Origin: Betaproteobacteria bacterium
Lineage (GTDB): Bacteria > Pseudomonadota > Gammaproteobacteria > Burkholderiales > SG8-39
Direction: 5' to 3'
Length of the DNA: 64,000 nt
Assembly (NCBI GenBank): GCA_947479645.1
Contig: CANKAJ010000005.1
Coordinates: forward strand, 1 to 64,000
Shown here one piece after another: positions 25,292-34,535 of this stretch. Position 1 is the stretch's first letter, and each line of letters opens with the position of its first letter. The notes beneath the pieces are model-generated. The model was given only the letters and a program-made list of their open reading frames with translations. It made no database searches and was not told where the DNA came from. Made by a program: the position numbers and the translations under genes.

Positions 25292-27369
25292 GCGGGATTG
25301 CGGTTGTCGGTGCGTCCGAGTCCGGAATCTGGACGCTGTGGCTGCTGCGCAATCTGCAAGCCTACGGTTATCGCGGCGATATCTGGCTGATCAATCCCGG
25401 ACGCAAGGAAGTGTTCGGGCAACCATGCCTGGCTTCTATCGACCAGGTGCGTGGTGACATCAGCCTGGGCGTCGTGATCACCAGTCCCGGTCGTGCGGTG
25501 GAAGCCTGCGCGGAATTTGCTGCCCGTGGCGTGCGCGAAATATTGCTGATCTCCAATGGCTTCAGGGAAACCGGCACGCCTGAAGGTATCGCCGCGGAAG
25601 CCAGGCTGGCAGAAATCTGCAAGCAGAATGGGATACGCCTGGTCGGACCCAATTGCGTCGGGTTTGCGCGTTTCCACGAAGGACTGTGCGCCATTGCGGA
25701 GCCCATTTCCCACAGCATGCGTCCGGGGAATGTTTCGCTCATCAGCAACAGCGGCGCCTTGCTGTCCGGATTGCTGTACAGCCTGACGCTGGATGGCGCC
25801 GGCCTGGATGTGTGTTACTCCATTGGCAATGGCACGGCATTCGATCTTGCGGATGCCATCGAGCATGCAGGTACGCGCGAGACCACGAAGGTGGTGTGCG
25901 CGCTGGTGGAGGCCATTCCGAGCAAGCAGCGTCTGGCCGCGGCCATACGCAGCGGGCGCGAGCGCGGTTGCGAGTACGTGTTCCTGCTGCTGGGGCAATC
26001 GGAGAGCGCCAAGGCCATAGCAGCTTCGCATACCGGTGCGGTGCTGGGTGAGGGCAGGCTGACGCGCGCCTGGCTGGAGTCCGAAGGTGTCGCCGTGGTG
26101 AGTTCCGTGGTGGAGCTGTCGCACACGGCGGCCTTGATGTCAAAGATCGGACCCATGCATGCGGAGCGCGGCGTCATGGTGGTATCGGGTTCGGGTGGCG
26201 CCTGTGGTCTGGGAATCGATGCCCTGGTCCGTGAGGGCGTGCCGTTGGCCTGTTTGAGCGAGCCGACGGTGGAGGTTGTTCGCAAGCTACTGCCGGTGGG
26301 TGCGTTCATCGGCAATCCGCTCGATATCATCACCGGTACCCCTGAGGAACGTGCCGTCATCTGCCGCCATATTTCGGCAGATCCGGGTGTGGGCCTGCTG
26401 CTGGAACCGTTTGCGGTGGTATGGCCGGATGATTCCGAGGTACGCCTGCGGCATCGTGAGTTCATTGATTTCGCCGCGGCGGCGGTGGCAGAAAATGGCA
26501 TTCCCTATGTGGTGAGCAGTACCTTTCCCGGCCCTTTGACCGGGCACATGGAGGCGGTACAGGCAAGGCCGGACATTGTGGTGCAGGCCGGCGTCGAAGT
26601 GACGGCGCGTGCGCTGCGCCACCTGTACCAAACGCGCGGTCTGCTGGGCCGGAAGGAAAAATCCGCAGATCACGCGCACAAGAACGCATCGGATCAATCC
26701 GGCCTCACCATTGGCGAAGCCGAAGGCCGTGTCATTCTCGAGCGGGCAGGCATGCGTGTGGTGCCTGGCGTGCATGCGCAAAATGCCGAAGAAGTCATCG
26801 CCGCGGCAAAGACAATGCGCGGTCCCTGGGTGGTCAAGATCGGCAACAGCGGCATCGCCCACAAGGGACGTGTCGGGGGTGTGCAAGTCGGTCTGTGCAA
26901 CGAGGACGAATTGCGCGAGGCTTGCCGGAGTATTGCCGACTCCGCGATTCGACATGGCGTCGCACAATCGGCCGGGGAAGTCAGCTATCTTCTGCAGCAG
27001 ATGGTCATTGGACCGGAAATGCTGATGGCGGCCATCCGGGATCCCATTGTCGGCCCCAGCTTGACGGTTGGCATCGGCGGATGGGCGGCGGAGGCAGGGC
27101 ACATCTTTTTCACCGTGCCGCTACCGGTCGAAGCCAATGCGTTTGCCGGACATGTTGCGGGCAGCGCGCTGGCCGGTTTGTTGAATGAGCGACAGTCAGG
27201 CGCGCTGATCGAAGTACTGGAAGCGGTAGGCACGGCCTTCGTCGGCGATGCAATGGCGGGGTTTGATGTGCTCGAATGCAATCCGGTGATCTTGACCGAG
27301 CAAGGCGGTGTAGTCGCAGATGTGCTCATACTGCGCACTGCCGCAGGAAAATCCACAGTTTCGCATTGA
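25288..27369 (+). CDS. ADP-forming acyl-CoA synthetase (acetate-CoA ligase family), fused alpha-beta type
   Basis: 693 residues. Order of domains: CoA-binding Rossmann domain (GIAVVGASESGIWTLW to GPNCVGFARF), two succinyl-CoA-synthetase-like flavodoxin domains carrying the phospho-His motif ASHTGAVLGE at about residue 245, then from about residue 475 an ATP-grasp domain (ERAGMRVVPGV, PWVVKIGNSGIAHKGRVGGV, DVLECNPVIL). The reaction is acid + CoA + ATP to acyl-CoA + ADP + Pi, or the reverse to gain ATP. Overlaps the luciferase-like gene by 4 bases and is followed by a cyclase-family gene. The only ADP-forming activator in the window; the others are CoA-transferases and one AMP-forming ligase. 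Confidence 0.9.
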   Translation: MSGIAVVGASESGIWTLWLLRNLQAYGYRGDIWLINPGRKEVFGQPCLASIDQVRGDISLGVVITSPGRAVEACAEFAARGVREILLISNGFRETGTPEGIAAEARLAEICKQNGIRLVGPNCVGFARFHEGLCAIAEPISHSMRPGNVSLISNSGALLSGLLYSLTLDGAGLDVCYSIGNGTAFDLADAIEHAGTRETTKVVCALVEAIPSKQRLAAAIRSGRERGCEYVFLLLGQSESAKAIAASHTGAVLGEGRLTRAWLESEGVAVVSSVVELSHTAALMSKIGPMHAERGVMVVSGSGGACGLGIDALVREGVPLACLSEPTVEVVRKLLPVGAFIGNPLDIITGTPEERAVICRHISADPGVGLLLEPFAVVWPDDSEVRLRHREFIDFAAAAVAENGIPYVVSSTFPGPLTGHMEAVQARPDIVVQAGVEVTARALRHLYQTRGLLGRKEKSADHAHKNASDQSGLTIGEAEGRVILERAGMRVVPGVHAQNAEEVIAAAKTMRGPWVVKIGNSGIAHKGRVGGVQVGLCNEDELREACRSIADSAIRHGVAQSAGEVSYLLQQMVIGPEMLMAAIRDPIVGPSLTVGIGGWAAEAGHIFFTVPLPVEANAFAGHVAGSALAGLLNERQSGALIEVLEAVGTAFVGDAMAGFDVLECNPVILTEQGGVVADVLILRTAAGKSTVSH

Positions 27370-27386
27370 TATTTTCAGGAGGGATG

Positions 27387-28331
27387 ATGAAAGCAATTCC
27401 AAAGTACAAGGATCTGCCCGAGTTCAAGGAGCTCGACTGCCGTCATGCATGGGGAGTTTTTGGCAAGGATGATCAGCTCGGCCGCATCAACCTGATGACC
27501 GCCGAGACAGTACAGGCCGCGGCGGCGGAAGTGCGGCGCGGTGCGCGCTTCAATATTTCGCTGCCGCTCGATCATCCGGAGCCGTCCTGGAGCCACAATC
27601 GCAAGAATTACAAGCACAACATTTTCAGCGCGAACCGCAATTCCCAGGACGATTACCTCGACTCTTTCTACATGCAGCGCTCCACGCAGTGGGACAGCCT
27701 GCGCCATGTCAGGGCGCGCGAGTTTGGTTTCTGGGGTGGCAGGCAGGAGGCCGAAGCGGGGCCAGGCGGCGCCTTTCTGGGCATCGAGAAATGGGTGGAG
27801 CATGGCATGGTGGGGCGCGGCGTGTTGCTGGATGTCGCCCGCTATCAGGCGTCCATCGGGCAACCGCTGGATGCACGCAAGGGCACGCCGATTACCGTTG
27901 ACATGCTCAAGGCCACCCTGGACAAGCAGGGCAGCACGCTGCAATCCGGCGATGTGCTCATGCTCCGGACGGGCTATGTCGATTACTACCTGCAGGCGTC
28001 GAAAGAAGAGCGCATCCACATGAGCGAACACCACGATTGCCCCGGGCTGCATGCGGGACATGAGGTGACTGAATTTCTGTGGGACAGCGGCATCTCGGCG
28101 ATTGCCGCCGACAATCCGGCGGTCGAGGTCGTGCCGGGTGCGCCCGAAAGCGGATCGATGCATCGCCGGTTGATTCCCTTGCTGGGTTTTGCGCTGGGCG
28201 AATTTTTCTCACTCGGGGAAATTGCCGAGGACTGCGCCAAGGATGGGCGCTATACCTGCATGTTCGTGGCCGTGCCCTTGAATGTGCCGGGCGCGGTGGG
28301 TTCGCCGGGGAATGCCATCGCCATCAAGTAG
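27387..28331 (+). CDS. Cyclase-family (PF04199, kynurenine-formamidase-like) metal hydrolase
   Basis: The start is ATG 27387 (or 27384, adjacent) after CAGGAGGG; the 27276 track start lies inside the previous gene. About 314 residues. Family marks: HAWGVFGKDDQLGRINLMT, FNISLPLDHPEPSW, the STQWDSLRHV variant of the metal-binding H-x-G-T-H-x-D stretch, DVLMLRTGY and AADNPAVEVVPG. Such enzymes hydrolyse amides or lactone-like bonds with a divalent metal. Here the GTQWD-type variant is seen, common in uncharacterised members. Between the ADP-forming synthetase and a crotonase; likely one operon ending at the terminator near 29270. Confidence 0.88.
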   Translation: MKAIPKYKDLPEFKELDCRHAWGVFGKDDQLGRINLMTAETVQAAAAEVRRGARFNISLPLDHPEPSWSHNRKNYKHNIFSANRNSQDDYLDSFYMQRSTQWDSLRHVRAREFGFWGGRQEAEAGPGGAFLGIEKWVEHGMVGRGVLLDVARYQASIGQPLDARKGTPITVDMLKATLDKQGSTLQSGDVLMLRTGYVDYYLQASKEERIHMSEHHDCPGLHAGHEVTEFLWDSGISAIAADNPAVEVVPGAPESGSMHRRLIPLLGFALGEFFSLGEIAEDCAKDGRYTCMFVAVPLNVPGAVGSPGNAIAIK

Positions 28332-28418
28332 CAGCAAAGCGTACTCGCTTCCTGGCTGAAGCACACGACCAGACCGCAACAGCAACGCGGGAAAGATCAA
28401 CTCAAACGGAGGTGGCAA

Positions 28419-29246
28419 ATGGCTTTCATCGATATCGAAGTGTCCGGAAAAATCGGCACCATGACGCTCAATCGTCCGGAGCGACTTAATGCATTCAATG
28501 CGGAAATGATTGCGGAGTTCGATGCCGGATTGCAGACCCTTGCCAATGACAAGAGCGTTGTCTGCATCATCGTGCGCGGGGCGGGGAAATCATTTTCGGT
28601 TGGCAACGATGTGGCCAAAGGCGGCAGCGGGTACGAAAGCGGCAAGCATGACTATGACCCGGTTGCGGATTCGATGCGCATTCGCAGTCGCGTTGAACTG
28701 TGGCTGGATATTCGCCGCTGCCCCAAGCCGGTCATCGCGCAGGTGCATGGCTACTGCATGGGTGTCGCCACCCAACTGGCGGTCTGCTGTGATCTGACTG
28801 TCGTGGCCGAGGATGCCGTGATCGGCTGGCCCTCGGTGCCGCTGGGCGGAGGCTATATCGGGCCTTTCAGCGCCTGGCTCATCGGGCCGAAAAAAGCCAA
28901 GGAACTCTCATTCATCGTCGGCAGTCGCATGAGTGGCACGGACGCTGCCGCGCTGGGCTGGGCCAATCGCGCCGTTCCTGCCGCGGATCTGGAGAAAGCA
29001 ACCATGGCACTGGCGCGACAGATTTGCAAGACGCCAGCGGATTTGCTGGCCATCAAGAAGCGCGCCTTGAACCGGGTGGAAGACATTCAGGGATTCTCCG
29101 AGAGTGTCATGATGGGCGCGGAGTTTGACGCCATCGCGCATGGCTCCAAGGGTGCGCGTGCGACCAAGGCAACCATTGCCAAAGTGGGCCTCAAGGAAAC
29201 CATTCGTCGTTTCAAGGAAGGTGATGGCGAGTTGGAGTCTGAATAG
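28419..29246 (+). CDS. Crotonase (enoyl-CoA hydratase/isomerase) family protein lacking both catalytic Glu
   Basis: 275 residues. ATG 28419 follows GGAGGTGG. Crotonase fold is clear: GTMTLNRPERLNAFN, the oxyanion-hole segments SFSVGNDVAK and HGYCMGVATQLA, and WANRAVPAADL. Canonical hydratases have Glu in GGGCEL and in PEI; here these read VATQL and WPSV. Classical water addition is therefore doubtful, and an isomerase, lyase or hydrolase role is as likely. Last gene of the 24245-29246 unit, with an intrinsic terminator immediately after its stop. Confidence 0.88.
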   Translation: MAFIDIEVSGKIGTMTLNRPERLNAFNAEMIAEFDAGLQTLANDKSVVCIIVRGAGKSFSVGNDVAKGGSGYESGKHDYDPVADSMRIRSRVELWLDIRRCPKPVIAQVHGYCMGVATQLAVCCDLTVVAEDAVIGWPSVPLGGGYIGPFSAWLIGPKKAKELSFIVGSRMSGTDAAALGWANRAVPAADLEKATMALARQICKTPADLLAIKKRALNRVEDIQGFSESVMMGAEFDAIAHGSKGARATKATIAKVGLKETIRRFKEGDGELESE

Positions 29247-29248
29247 GG

Positions 29249-29275
29249 CCGCCGCTTTTTTGTTCGGCGGTTTTT
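29249..29275 (+). terminator. Rho-independent terminator after the crotonase gene
   Basis: CCGCCG and CGGCGG pair around a 10-base T-rich loop, followed by five T. It begins 3 bases after the stop codon of the 28419-29246 gene and separates that operon from the following Bug genes. Confidence 0.8.
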
Positions 29276-29403
29276 GCGTACACGGAAAATAACAGGCGGG
29301 GGCGCCTCTTTTTGCTGACCCCACCACGGGCATCTTTCGCAGGGGGGGCATGGCGTAGTCGCCATGGCCTTTCGGCCGGGCAATCGGGAAAAGGAGCAGC
29401 AAG

Positions 29404-30384
29404 ATGGTGATCTTCAAGTGGCTTCCGTCTGTTTTCATGGCAGTCTGCGTGCTATCTCCGTCATTGGTGACACAGGCGCAGACTTTCCCGTCAAGCCGCA
29501 TTACCGTCGTCGTGCCATTTCCGCCGGCGGGCGGGCCGGACGTGATCGCGCGCCTGGTGAATGCGAAGCTTTCCGAGAACATCAAATTGCCGGTGGTCAT
29601 CGATAACCGGCCCGGTGCAAGCAACATGATCGGCGCCGATTACGTGAAGAAGGCGGCGCCCACCGGCTACACCTTGCTGCATGCCTCAACCACTTTTTCG
29701 CTGGCTCCGCTGCTGTACAAGGATCCGGCGGTTTCCTATGATCCGGCCAGGGATTTCCAGCCTGTCACGCAACTCGTCAATGGCTGGGCCATCATGGAGG
29801 TTCCGGCGCAAAGCCCGGTGCGGTCGATCGCCGATCTGATTGCATTGGGCAAGCAAAAGCCCAAGGGCCTGATTTACGGTTCCTCGGGCAGTGGCGCTCC
29901 CAACCATCTGCTGGGTGAAATGTTCAGACTGGCTTCCGGACTGGACATGGTCCACGTCCCTTACAAGGGCTCGGGGCCGGCCTTGCAGGATCTGATGGGT
30001 GGCAATTTTGATTTCATGTTTGATCCGCTCAGTTCCTCGACGGTGCTGGTCAGAAGCGGCAAATTGCGGGCCATTGGCTTTGCCGGGCGAGCGCGCACGC
30101 CGGCACTGCCTGACGTGCCAACAATGACCGAGGCTGGCTTCCCGTCGGTCGAATTGGACCAGTGGAACGGTGTCATCGCACCCAAGGGTACGCCGAAGGA
30201 TGTGGTGGCAAAGTTGCAGCAGGAATATGTCCGGGCCGTGCGCAGTCCTGATGTGCAGAGGCGCATCGAGGATCTGGGCTCGGTGGTCAGCACCAGCAAT
30301 CCGGAGGAATTTCTCGCCCAGATTGCGCGCGAGTCGAGCAAGGTGAGTGCGCTTTTGAGGGATGCCAACATCAAGGTTGAATAG
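29404..30384 (+). CDS. Bug/TctC-family substrate-binding protein
   Basis: ATG 29404 follows AAAGGAGCAGCAAG. 326 residues, signal peptide ending near VTQAQTFP. Motifs: SSRITVVVPFPPAGGPDVIAR, IDNRPGASNMIGADYVKKAA, HVPYKGSGPALQDLMGG. Tandem duplicate of the next gene; even the ribosome-site leader and the first codons (ATGGTGNTCTTNAA) match between them. Belongs to a GGPDVIAR subfamily. Confidence 0.92.
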   Translation: MVIFKWLPSVFMAVCVLSPSLVTQAQTFPSSRITVVVPFPPAGGPDVIARLVNAKLSENIKLPVVIDNRPGASNMIGADYVKKAAPTGYTLLHASTTFSLAPLLYKDPAVSYDPARDFQPVTQLVNGWAIMEVPAQSPVRSIADLIALGKQKPKGLIYGSSGSGAPNHLLGEMFRLASGLDMVHVPYKGSGPALQDLMGGNFDFMFDPLSSSTVLVRSGKLRAIGFAGRARTPALPDVPTMTEAGFPSVELDQWNGVIAPKGTPKDVVAKLQQEYVRAVRSPDVQRRIEDLGSVVSTSNPEEFLAQIARESSKVSALLRDANIKVE

Positions 30385-30450
30385 GCGCGGGTCTTCGGGC
30401 GCAATCGCGGTCTGACAATTCATTCAGCAATCCGGTGAAGGAGCGGCAAG

Positions 30451-31431
30451 ATGGTGGTCTTGAAATGGCTTCATGCGATTGTGCTTGCAACTGGCCTGTG
30501 CAGTTTGCACGGCATCAGCCTGGCGCAGGGCTTCCCGTCAGGACGCATCACCGTGATCGTGCCCTTTCCGCCCGCTGGCGGGCCGGATGTGATCGCGCGG
30601 CTGGTCAATACCAAGCTTGCCGAGAATCTGAAACTACCGGTCATCATCGAAAACCGGCCTGGCGCAGGCAGCATGGTCGGAGCCGACTATGTGAAGAAGT
30701 CGCCTCCCAATGGCTACACACTGCTGCACGCCTCAGCGACCTTTTCGCTGTCCCCCAGCCTGTATGTCAATTCCAGCAACGCCTATGATCCGGCCAGGGA
30801 TTTCCAGCCCATTACGCAATTGGTGAATGGCTGGGCCTTGATGATGGTACCGGCGCAGAGCACAGTGCGCTCGGTAGCTGATCTGGTGGCGCTCGGCAAA
30901 CAAAAGACAAAAGGGTTGAGTTTCGGATCTGCTGGCAGCGGCACCGGCAATCATCTCCTTGGCGAGATGTTCAGGCTGGCCACCGGGCTCAATCTGGTTC
31001 ACGTCCCGTACAAGGGTTCGGCGCCGGCGCTTCAGGACATGGTAGGCAACAGCCTGGACTTCATGTTCGATCCGATGAGTTCATCAATCAATCTGGTCCG
31101 GAGCGGAAAGCTTCGGGCCATCGGCTTTGCCACGCGTACCCGCACGCCGGTGCTGCCGGAGGTGCCCACGATGGCGGAGACGGGCTATCCCTCGGTCGAA
31201 CTGGATCAGTGGCAAGGCGTGATTGCGCCCAGGGGGACGCCGAAGGATGTCGTGGCAAAGCTGCAGCAGGAATATATCCGTGCCGTGCGCAGTCCCGATG
31301 TGCAGGGCCGCATCGAGGACCTGGGTGTGGTGGTCAGCACCAGTAATCCGGATGATTTTCAGTCGCAGATCGGGCGGGAAATCGTCAAACTGGGCAAACT
31401 GGTCAAGGATGCAAATATAAAGGTTGAGTAG
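30451..31431 (+). CDS. Bug/TctC-family substrate-binding protein
   Basis: ATG 30451 follows GAAGGAGCGGCAAG. 326 residues, signal peptide ending near ISLAQGFP. Nearly collinear with the previous Bug along its whole length (SGRITVIVPFPPAGGPDVIAR, KGSAPALQDMVGN, AKLQQEYIRAVRSPDVQGRI). A young tandem duplication of 66-base spacing. The two may bind related acids or be redundant. Confidence 0.92.
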   Translation: MVVLKWLHAIVLATGLCSLHGISLAQGFPSGRITVIVPFPPAGGPDVIARLVNTKLAENLKLPVIIENRPGAGSMVGADYVKKSPPNGYTLLHASATFSLSPSLYVNSSNAYDPARDFQPITQLVNGWALMMVPAQSTVRSVADLVALGKQKTKGLSFGSAGSGTGNHLLGEMFRLATGLNLVHVPYKGSAPALQDMVGNSLDFMFDPMSSSINLVRSGKLRAIGFATRTRTPVLPEVPTMAETGYPSVELDQWQGVIAPRGTPKDVVAKLQQEYIRAVRSPDVQGRIEDLGVVVSTSNPDDFQSQIGREIVKLGKLVKDANIKVE

Positions 31432-31505
31432 TTGCGCCAGGCACAAGTGAAAATGATTGCTTGTCTGGCGATGACAAATGAGAGCGGACAATGATGAGGA
31501 AAAAT

Positions 31506-32534
31506 ATGCATGAGCCTATCCGGAAAATACGATCATTACTGGACAAACCTGTTCAAGGAAAGAGCGCTTTCACGGCGATTGTGATCGCGGTATTCGCGGC
31601 GAGTGGATTGCTTCCGGCAACGGCCGCCGCCGCCGGCTATCCCGACAAGCCGATCCGGATGGTTGTTCCCTACGCACCAGGCGCTTCGGGAGATGTCTCG
31701 GCGCGCCAGTTGTCGCCGAAGTATTCCGAATTCATCGGCCAGCAGATCTATATCGAGAACCGCGCCGGCGCCAGCGGTATTGTGGGAACCGAAGCCGTGG
31801 CCAAGGCGGCGCCGGATGGCTACACCATCATGTATGCCACAGCGCAGACACATGCCATCAACAAGGGTCTGTTTGAAAAGCTGCCTTACGACCCGGTCAC
31901 TGATTTCAGCGCAATCGGGCGCATATCGACATTGAAGTTTGTGCTGGTCGTTCCGCCGGATCTGCCGGTGAAGTCACCAATGGAACTGGCCGCCTACGTC
32001 AAGGCCAATACGGGCAAGGTGAATTATGCCTCCGCTGGAAATGGCACTACAGCCCACCTTGCGGGTGTTTATTTCAGCAAGGTGATTGGCAGTCCGATAA
32101 CTCATGTGCCTTATAACAATATCGGTCAGGCCATTGCGGATTTGTCGGGTGGGCGGGTATCGATGATGATCTATCCCTATGCACCCTTGCGTGGTGCCGT
32201 GCAGGCGGGAAAGCTGAAGTTGATTGCCAGCACGGGCGAGACGCGCTCGATTGGCTTGCCTGATACGCCAACGATGGTCGAGCTGGGTTTCCCGGGATTT
32301 GTTGTCACCACCTGGAACGGAATTTACTCCCCGGCGCGAACGCCCAGACCCATTGTTGATGCACTCAATGCCGCGCTGGCCAAGTCCTTGAAAGATTCAC
32401 AGGTACTCAAAAGCATGGAAGCGGGAGGCTATGTTCCGGACCCGACATCCCCGGATGAATTCGCCGCATTTACGCGTGCCGAGGCCGGGCGCTATGCGGA
32501 GATTCTCCGCAATTCCGGCGTGACGGTGGATTGA
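31506..32534 (+). CDS. Bug/TctC-family substrate-binding protein
   Basis: I prefer ATG 31506 (MHEPIRKI), with GAGGA 5 bases upstream, over ATG 31491. 342 residues with a long basic N-region and a signal peptide ending near ATAAAAGYP. Motifs: YPDKPIRMVVPYAPGASGDV, IENRAGASGIVGTEAVAKAA, THVPYNNIGQAIADLSGGR. It is not close to the two Bugs before it. Followed by an alpha/beta hydrolase gene. Confidence 0.91.
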   Translation: MHEPIRKIRSLLDKPVQGKSAFTAIVIAVFAASGLLPATAAAAGYPDKPIRMVVPYAPGASGDVSARQLSPKYSEFIGQQIYIENRAGASGIVGTEAVAKAAPDGYTIMYATAQTHAINKGLFEKLPYDPVTDFSAIGRISTLKFVLVVPPDLPVKSPMELAAYVKANTGKVNYASAGNGTTAHLAGVYFSKVIGSPITHVPYNNIGQAIADLSGGRVSMMIYPYAPLRGAVQAGKLKLIASTGETRSIGLPDTPTMVELGFPGFVVTTWNGIYSPARTPRPIVDALNAALAKSLKDSQVLKSMEAGGYVPDPTSPDEFAAFTRAEAGRYAEILRNSGVTVD

Positions 32535-32624
32535 ACCAGGCATTGCGTATGGTCAGTACTGTTATCATCGGCAAGACCGCACCGGCCGGTGCAGGCTGTT
32601 CCTTATTTCAGTGAGAGTCCATAC

Positions 32625-33587
32625 ATGAATGCACCGCTCGGCGCAGGCACAAGACTTCCCGGCACACCGGACCCCATGCACCTGTGGCAGGGATACGGCG
32701 GCGTCAGAATAGCCGGTGATGCCTGGGGCGATCCCAACGGGCCGCTGGTGTTGCTGCAGCATGGTGGCGGCCAGACGCGTCATGCCTGGCGCGGTGTCGG
32801 CCAGACGCTGGGCGCGGCGGGTTATCACGTGGTTGCCTTTGATGCGCGCGGGCATGGAGACTCTGACTGGGCGCCTGACGGGGTCTACGGGCAGGATGTC
32901 ATGGTGCAGGACCTCAAGTGCTTGTTGACGCAATTGGGTAATCGTCGTCCGGTTCTGGTAGGGGCCTCGATGGGGGGCGGCACCAGTCTGGTCGCGGCCG
33001 GCGAGGATCATGTCGATGCCACGGCGCTGGTGCTGGTTGATATTGCCCCGCAGACCGAGGCTGAAGGTGGCAACAAGATTCAGGCTTTCATGAATCAGAA
33101 GCCTGAAGGTTTTGATTCCCTCGATGAAGTCGCCGATGTCATCGCAAGTTACCAGCCGCATCGCCAGCGGCCGAAACATCTGGACGGATTGGCGAAGAAC
33201 CTGCGGCGCGGTGCCAATGGCAAATTCGTCTGGCATTGGGACCCGCGTTTTCGCGAAATCGTGCGTGATCGCGTCAAGCGCCGTGCGCGCCTTGAAGCCT
33301 GCGCCAAGAGTCTGGTGTTGCCCACGCTGCTCGTTCGCGGCGGACTGTCCGACCTGCTCAGTGAGGAAGGCGCAAAAAATTTCCTGGAACTTTGTCCTCA
33401 CAGCGAATTCGTCAGCGTCGCCGATGCGGGCCATATGGTGGCGGGCGATCGCAACGACATTTTTGGCAATGCGGTCATTGAATTTCTGTACCGCGTCGTT
33501 CCTGTCGGTGGTGTCCCGTTGCAGCCGGCGCATCAGCCGCATCCGCATCATGTCGGGCCGGCAGGGGATGTCAACGACGAACCTTGA
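32625..33587 (+). CDS. Alpha/beta-fold hydrolase
   Basis: ATG 32625 (MNAPLGAG) is used instead of the 32589 track start. 320 residues. The canonical triad is visible: nucleophile Ser in GASMGGG, Asp in RGGLSDLL, His in DAGHMVAG, plus the early oxyanion HGGGQ. It could be an esterase, lactonase or C-C hydrolase of the catabolic region, cytoplasmic. The C-terminus is His/Pro-rich (PAHQPHPHHVG), an unusual tail. Methyltransferase gene follows after 45 bases. Confidence 0.87.
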   Translation: MNAPLGAGTRLPGTPDPMHLWQGYGGVRIAGDAWGDPNGPLVLLQHGGGQTRHAWRGVGQTLGAAGYHVVAFDARGHGDSDWAPDGVYGQDVMVQDLKCLLTQLGNRRPVLVGASMGGGTSLVAAGEDHVDATALVLVDIAPQTEAEGGNKIQAFMNQKPEGFDSLDEVADVIASYQPHRQRPKHLDGLAKNLRRGANGKFVWHWDPRFREIVRDRVKRRARLEACAKSLVLPTLLVRGGLSDLLSEEGAKNFLELCPHSEFVSVADAGHMVAGDRNDIFGNAVIEFLYRVVPVGGVPLQPAHQPHPHHVGPAGDVNDEP

Positions 33588-33632
33588 TCGGGATCGACAT
33601 CACGCAGATGAAGAACAGGTGCCAGATTCGAT

Positions 33633-34259
33633 ATGACGAATGAATCGCAGGATCTGTCATCGCTCGCGATACGGACGCTTGATCACTATAACCAGCGGGC
33701 GAGGTCCTTCTGGGAAGGCACGCGCGATCATGATGTCTCACAGAATATCGCGGCGCTGCTGCAGCATATTCAGGGCGAGCCTCCCAGCACCATTCTGGAT
33801 CTGGGTTGCGGCCCGGGGCGGGACCTGAAGGCGTTTGCCGAACGGGGTCATGTTGCCATTGGGCTGGATGGCGCCGAGCAGTTCGTAACCATGGCGCGCG
33901 AAAACAGCGGTTGCGAAGTGTGGAATCAGAATTTTCTGGAAATGAAGCTTCCTGAAACACGCTTCGATGGCATCTTTGCCAATGCGGTGTTATTTCATGT
34001 GCCGAGCAGCGAATTGCCGCGGGTGTTGCGCCAACTGCATGCAACGCTCAAGCCCGGTGGAGTGCTGTTCAGCTCGAACCCGCGCGGCAATAACGAGGAG
34101 GGATGGAGCCACGGGCGTTACGGTTGCTATCACGACCTGGACCACTGGCGAGGCTTCGTGACGGATGCGGGCTTTCTTGAATTGATGCACTACTACCGGC
34201 CGGACGGGTTGCCGCGCGAGCAGCAGCCATGGCTGGCGAGTGTGTGGCGCAAGCCCTAG
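33633..34259 (+). CDS. Class I SAM-dependent methyltransferase
   Basis: 208 residues. The SAM-binding motif I is ILDLGCGPGRD, followed by the acidic residue in AIGLDGAEQ, motif DGIFANAVLFHV and LKPGGVLF. UbiE/Methyltransf_11 type. The substrate is unknown. Follows the hydrolase and ends the 29404-34259 run; 276 bases without a gene come after it. Confidence 0.85.
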   Translation: MTNESQDLSSLAIRTLDHYNQRARSFWEGTRDHDVSQNIAALLQHIQGEPPSTILDLGCGPGRDLKAFAERGHVAIGLDGAEQFVTMARENSGCEVWNQNFLEMKLPETRFDGIFANAVLFHVPSSELPRVLRQLHATLKPGGVLFSSNPRGNNEEGWSHGRYGCYHDLDHWRGFVTDAGFLELMHYYRPDGLPREQQPWLASVWRKP

Positions 34260-34364
34260 CGTCGGCCACAGGCAGGATGAGCGGTGTCGAGTGGGGGCGG
34301 CGAACGCAATGAAAAACACTTGCAGGCAATGCGGCGCGAACTCGAGTCGAAATGGAGTCAAATA

Positions 34365-34392
34365 TTGCGAGTAAATTTCAAACGACTACAAT
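34365..34392 (+). promoter_or_regulatory. Candidate sigma-70 promoter for the 34536 operon
   Basis: TTGCGA, 16 bases, then TACAAT: 4 of 6 and 5 of 6 matches to the -35 and -10 consensus. It lies in the 276-base gap upstream of the acyl-CoA dehydrogenase gene and would leave a leader of roughly 140 bases. Judged by eye only. Confidence 0.4.
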
Positions 34393-34535
34393 ACGTTCTC
34401 AACCGTTATTCAGGTGTGCATTCCAGGTTCGAGTCATTTTCGGCGATGCGCAATTGTCGCTGATGAAGGCGCAGGCAATGATTCGATTCGCTCGCAACAT
34501 TGAACTCTCAACTGTCTAGATCAGGAACTGAAACT

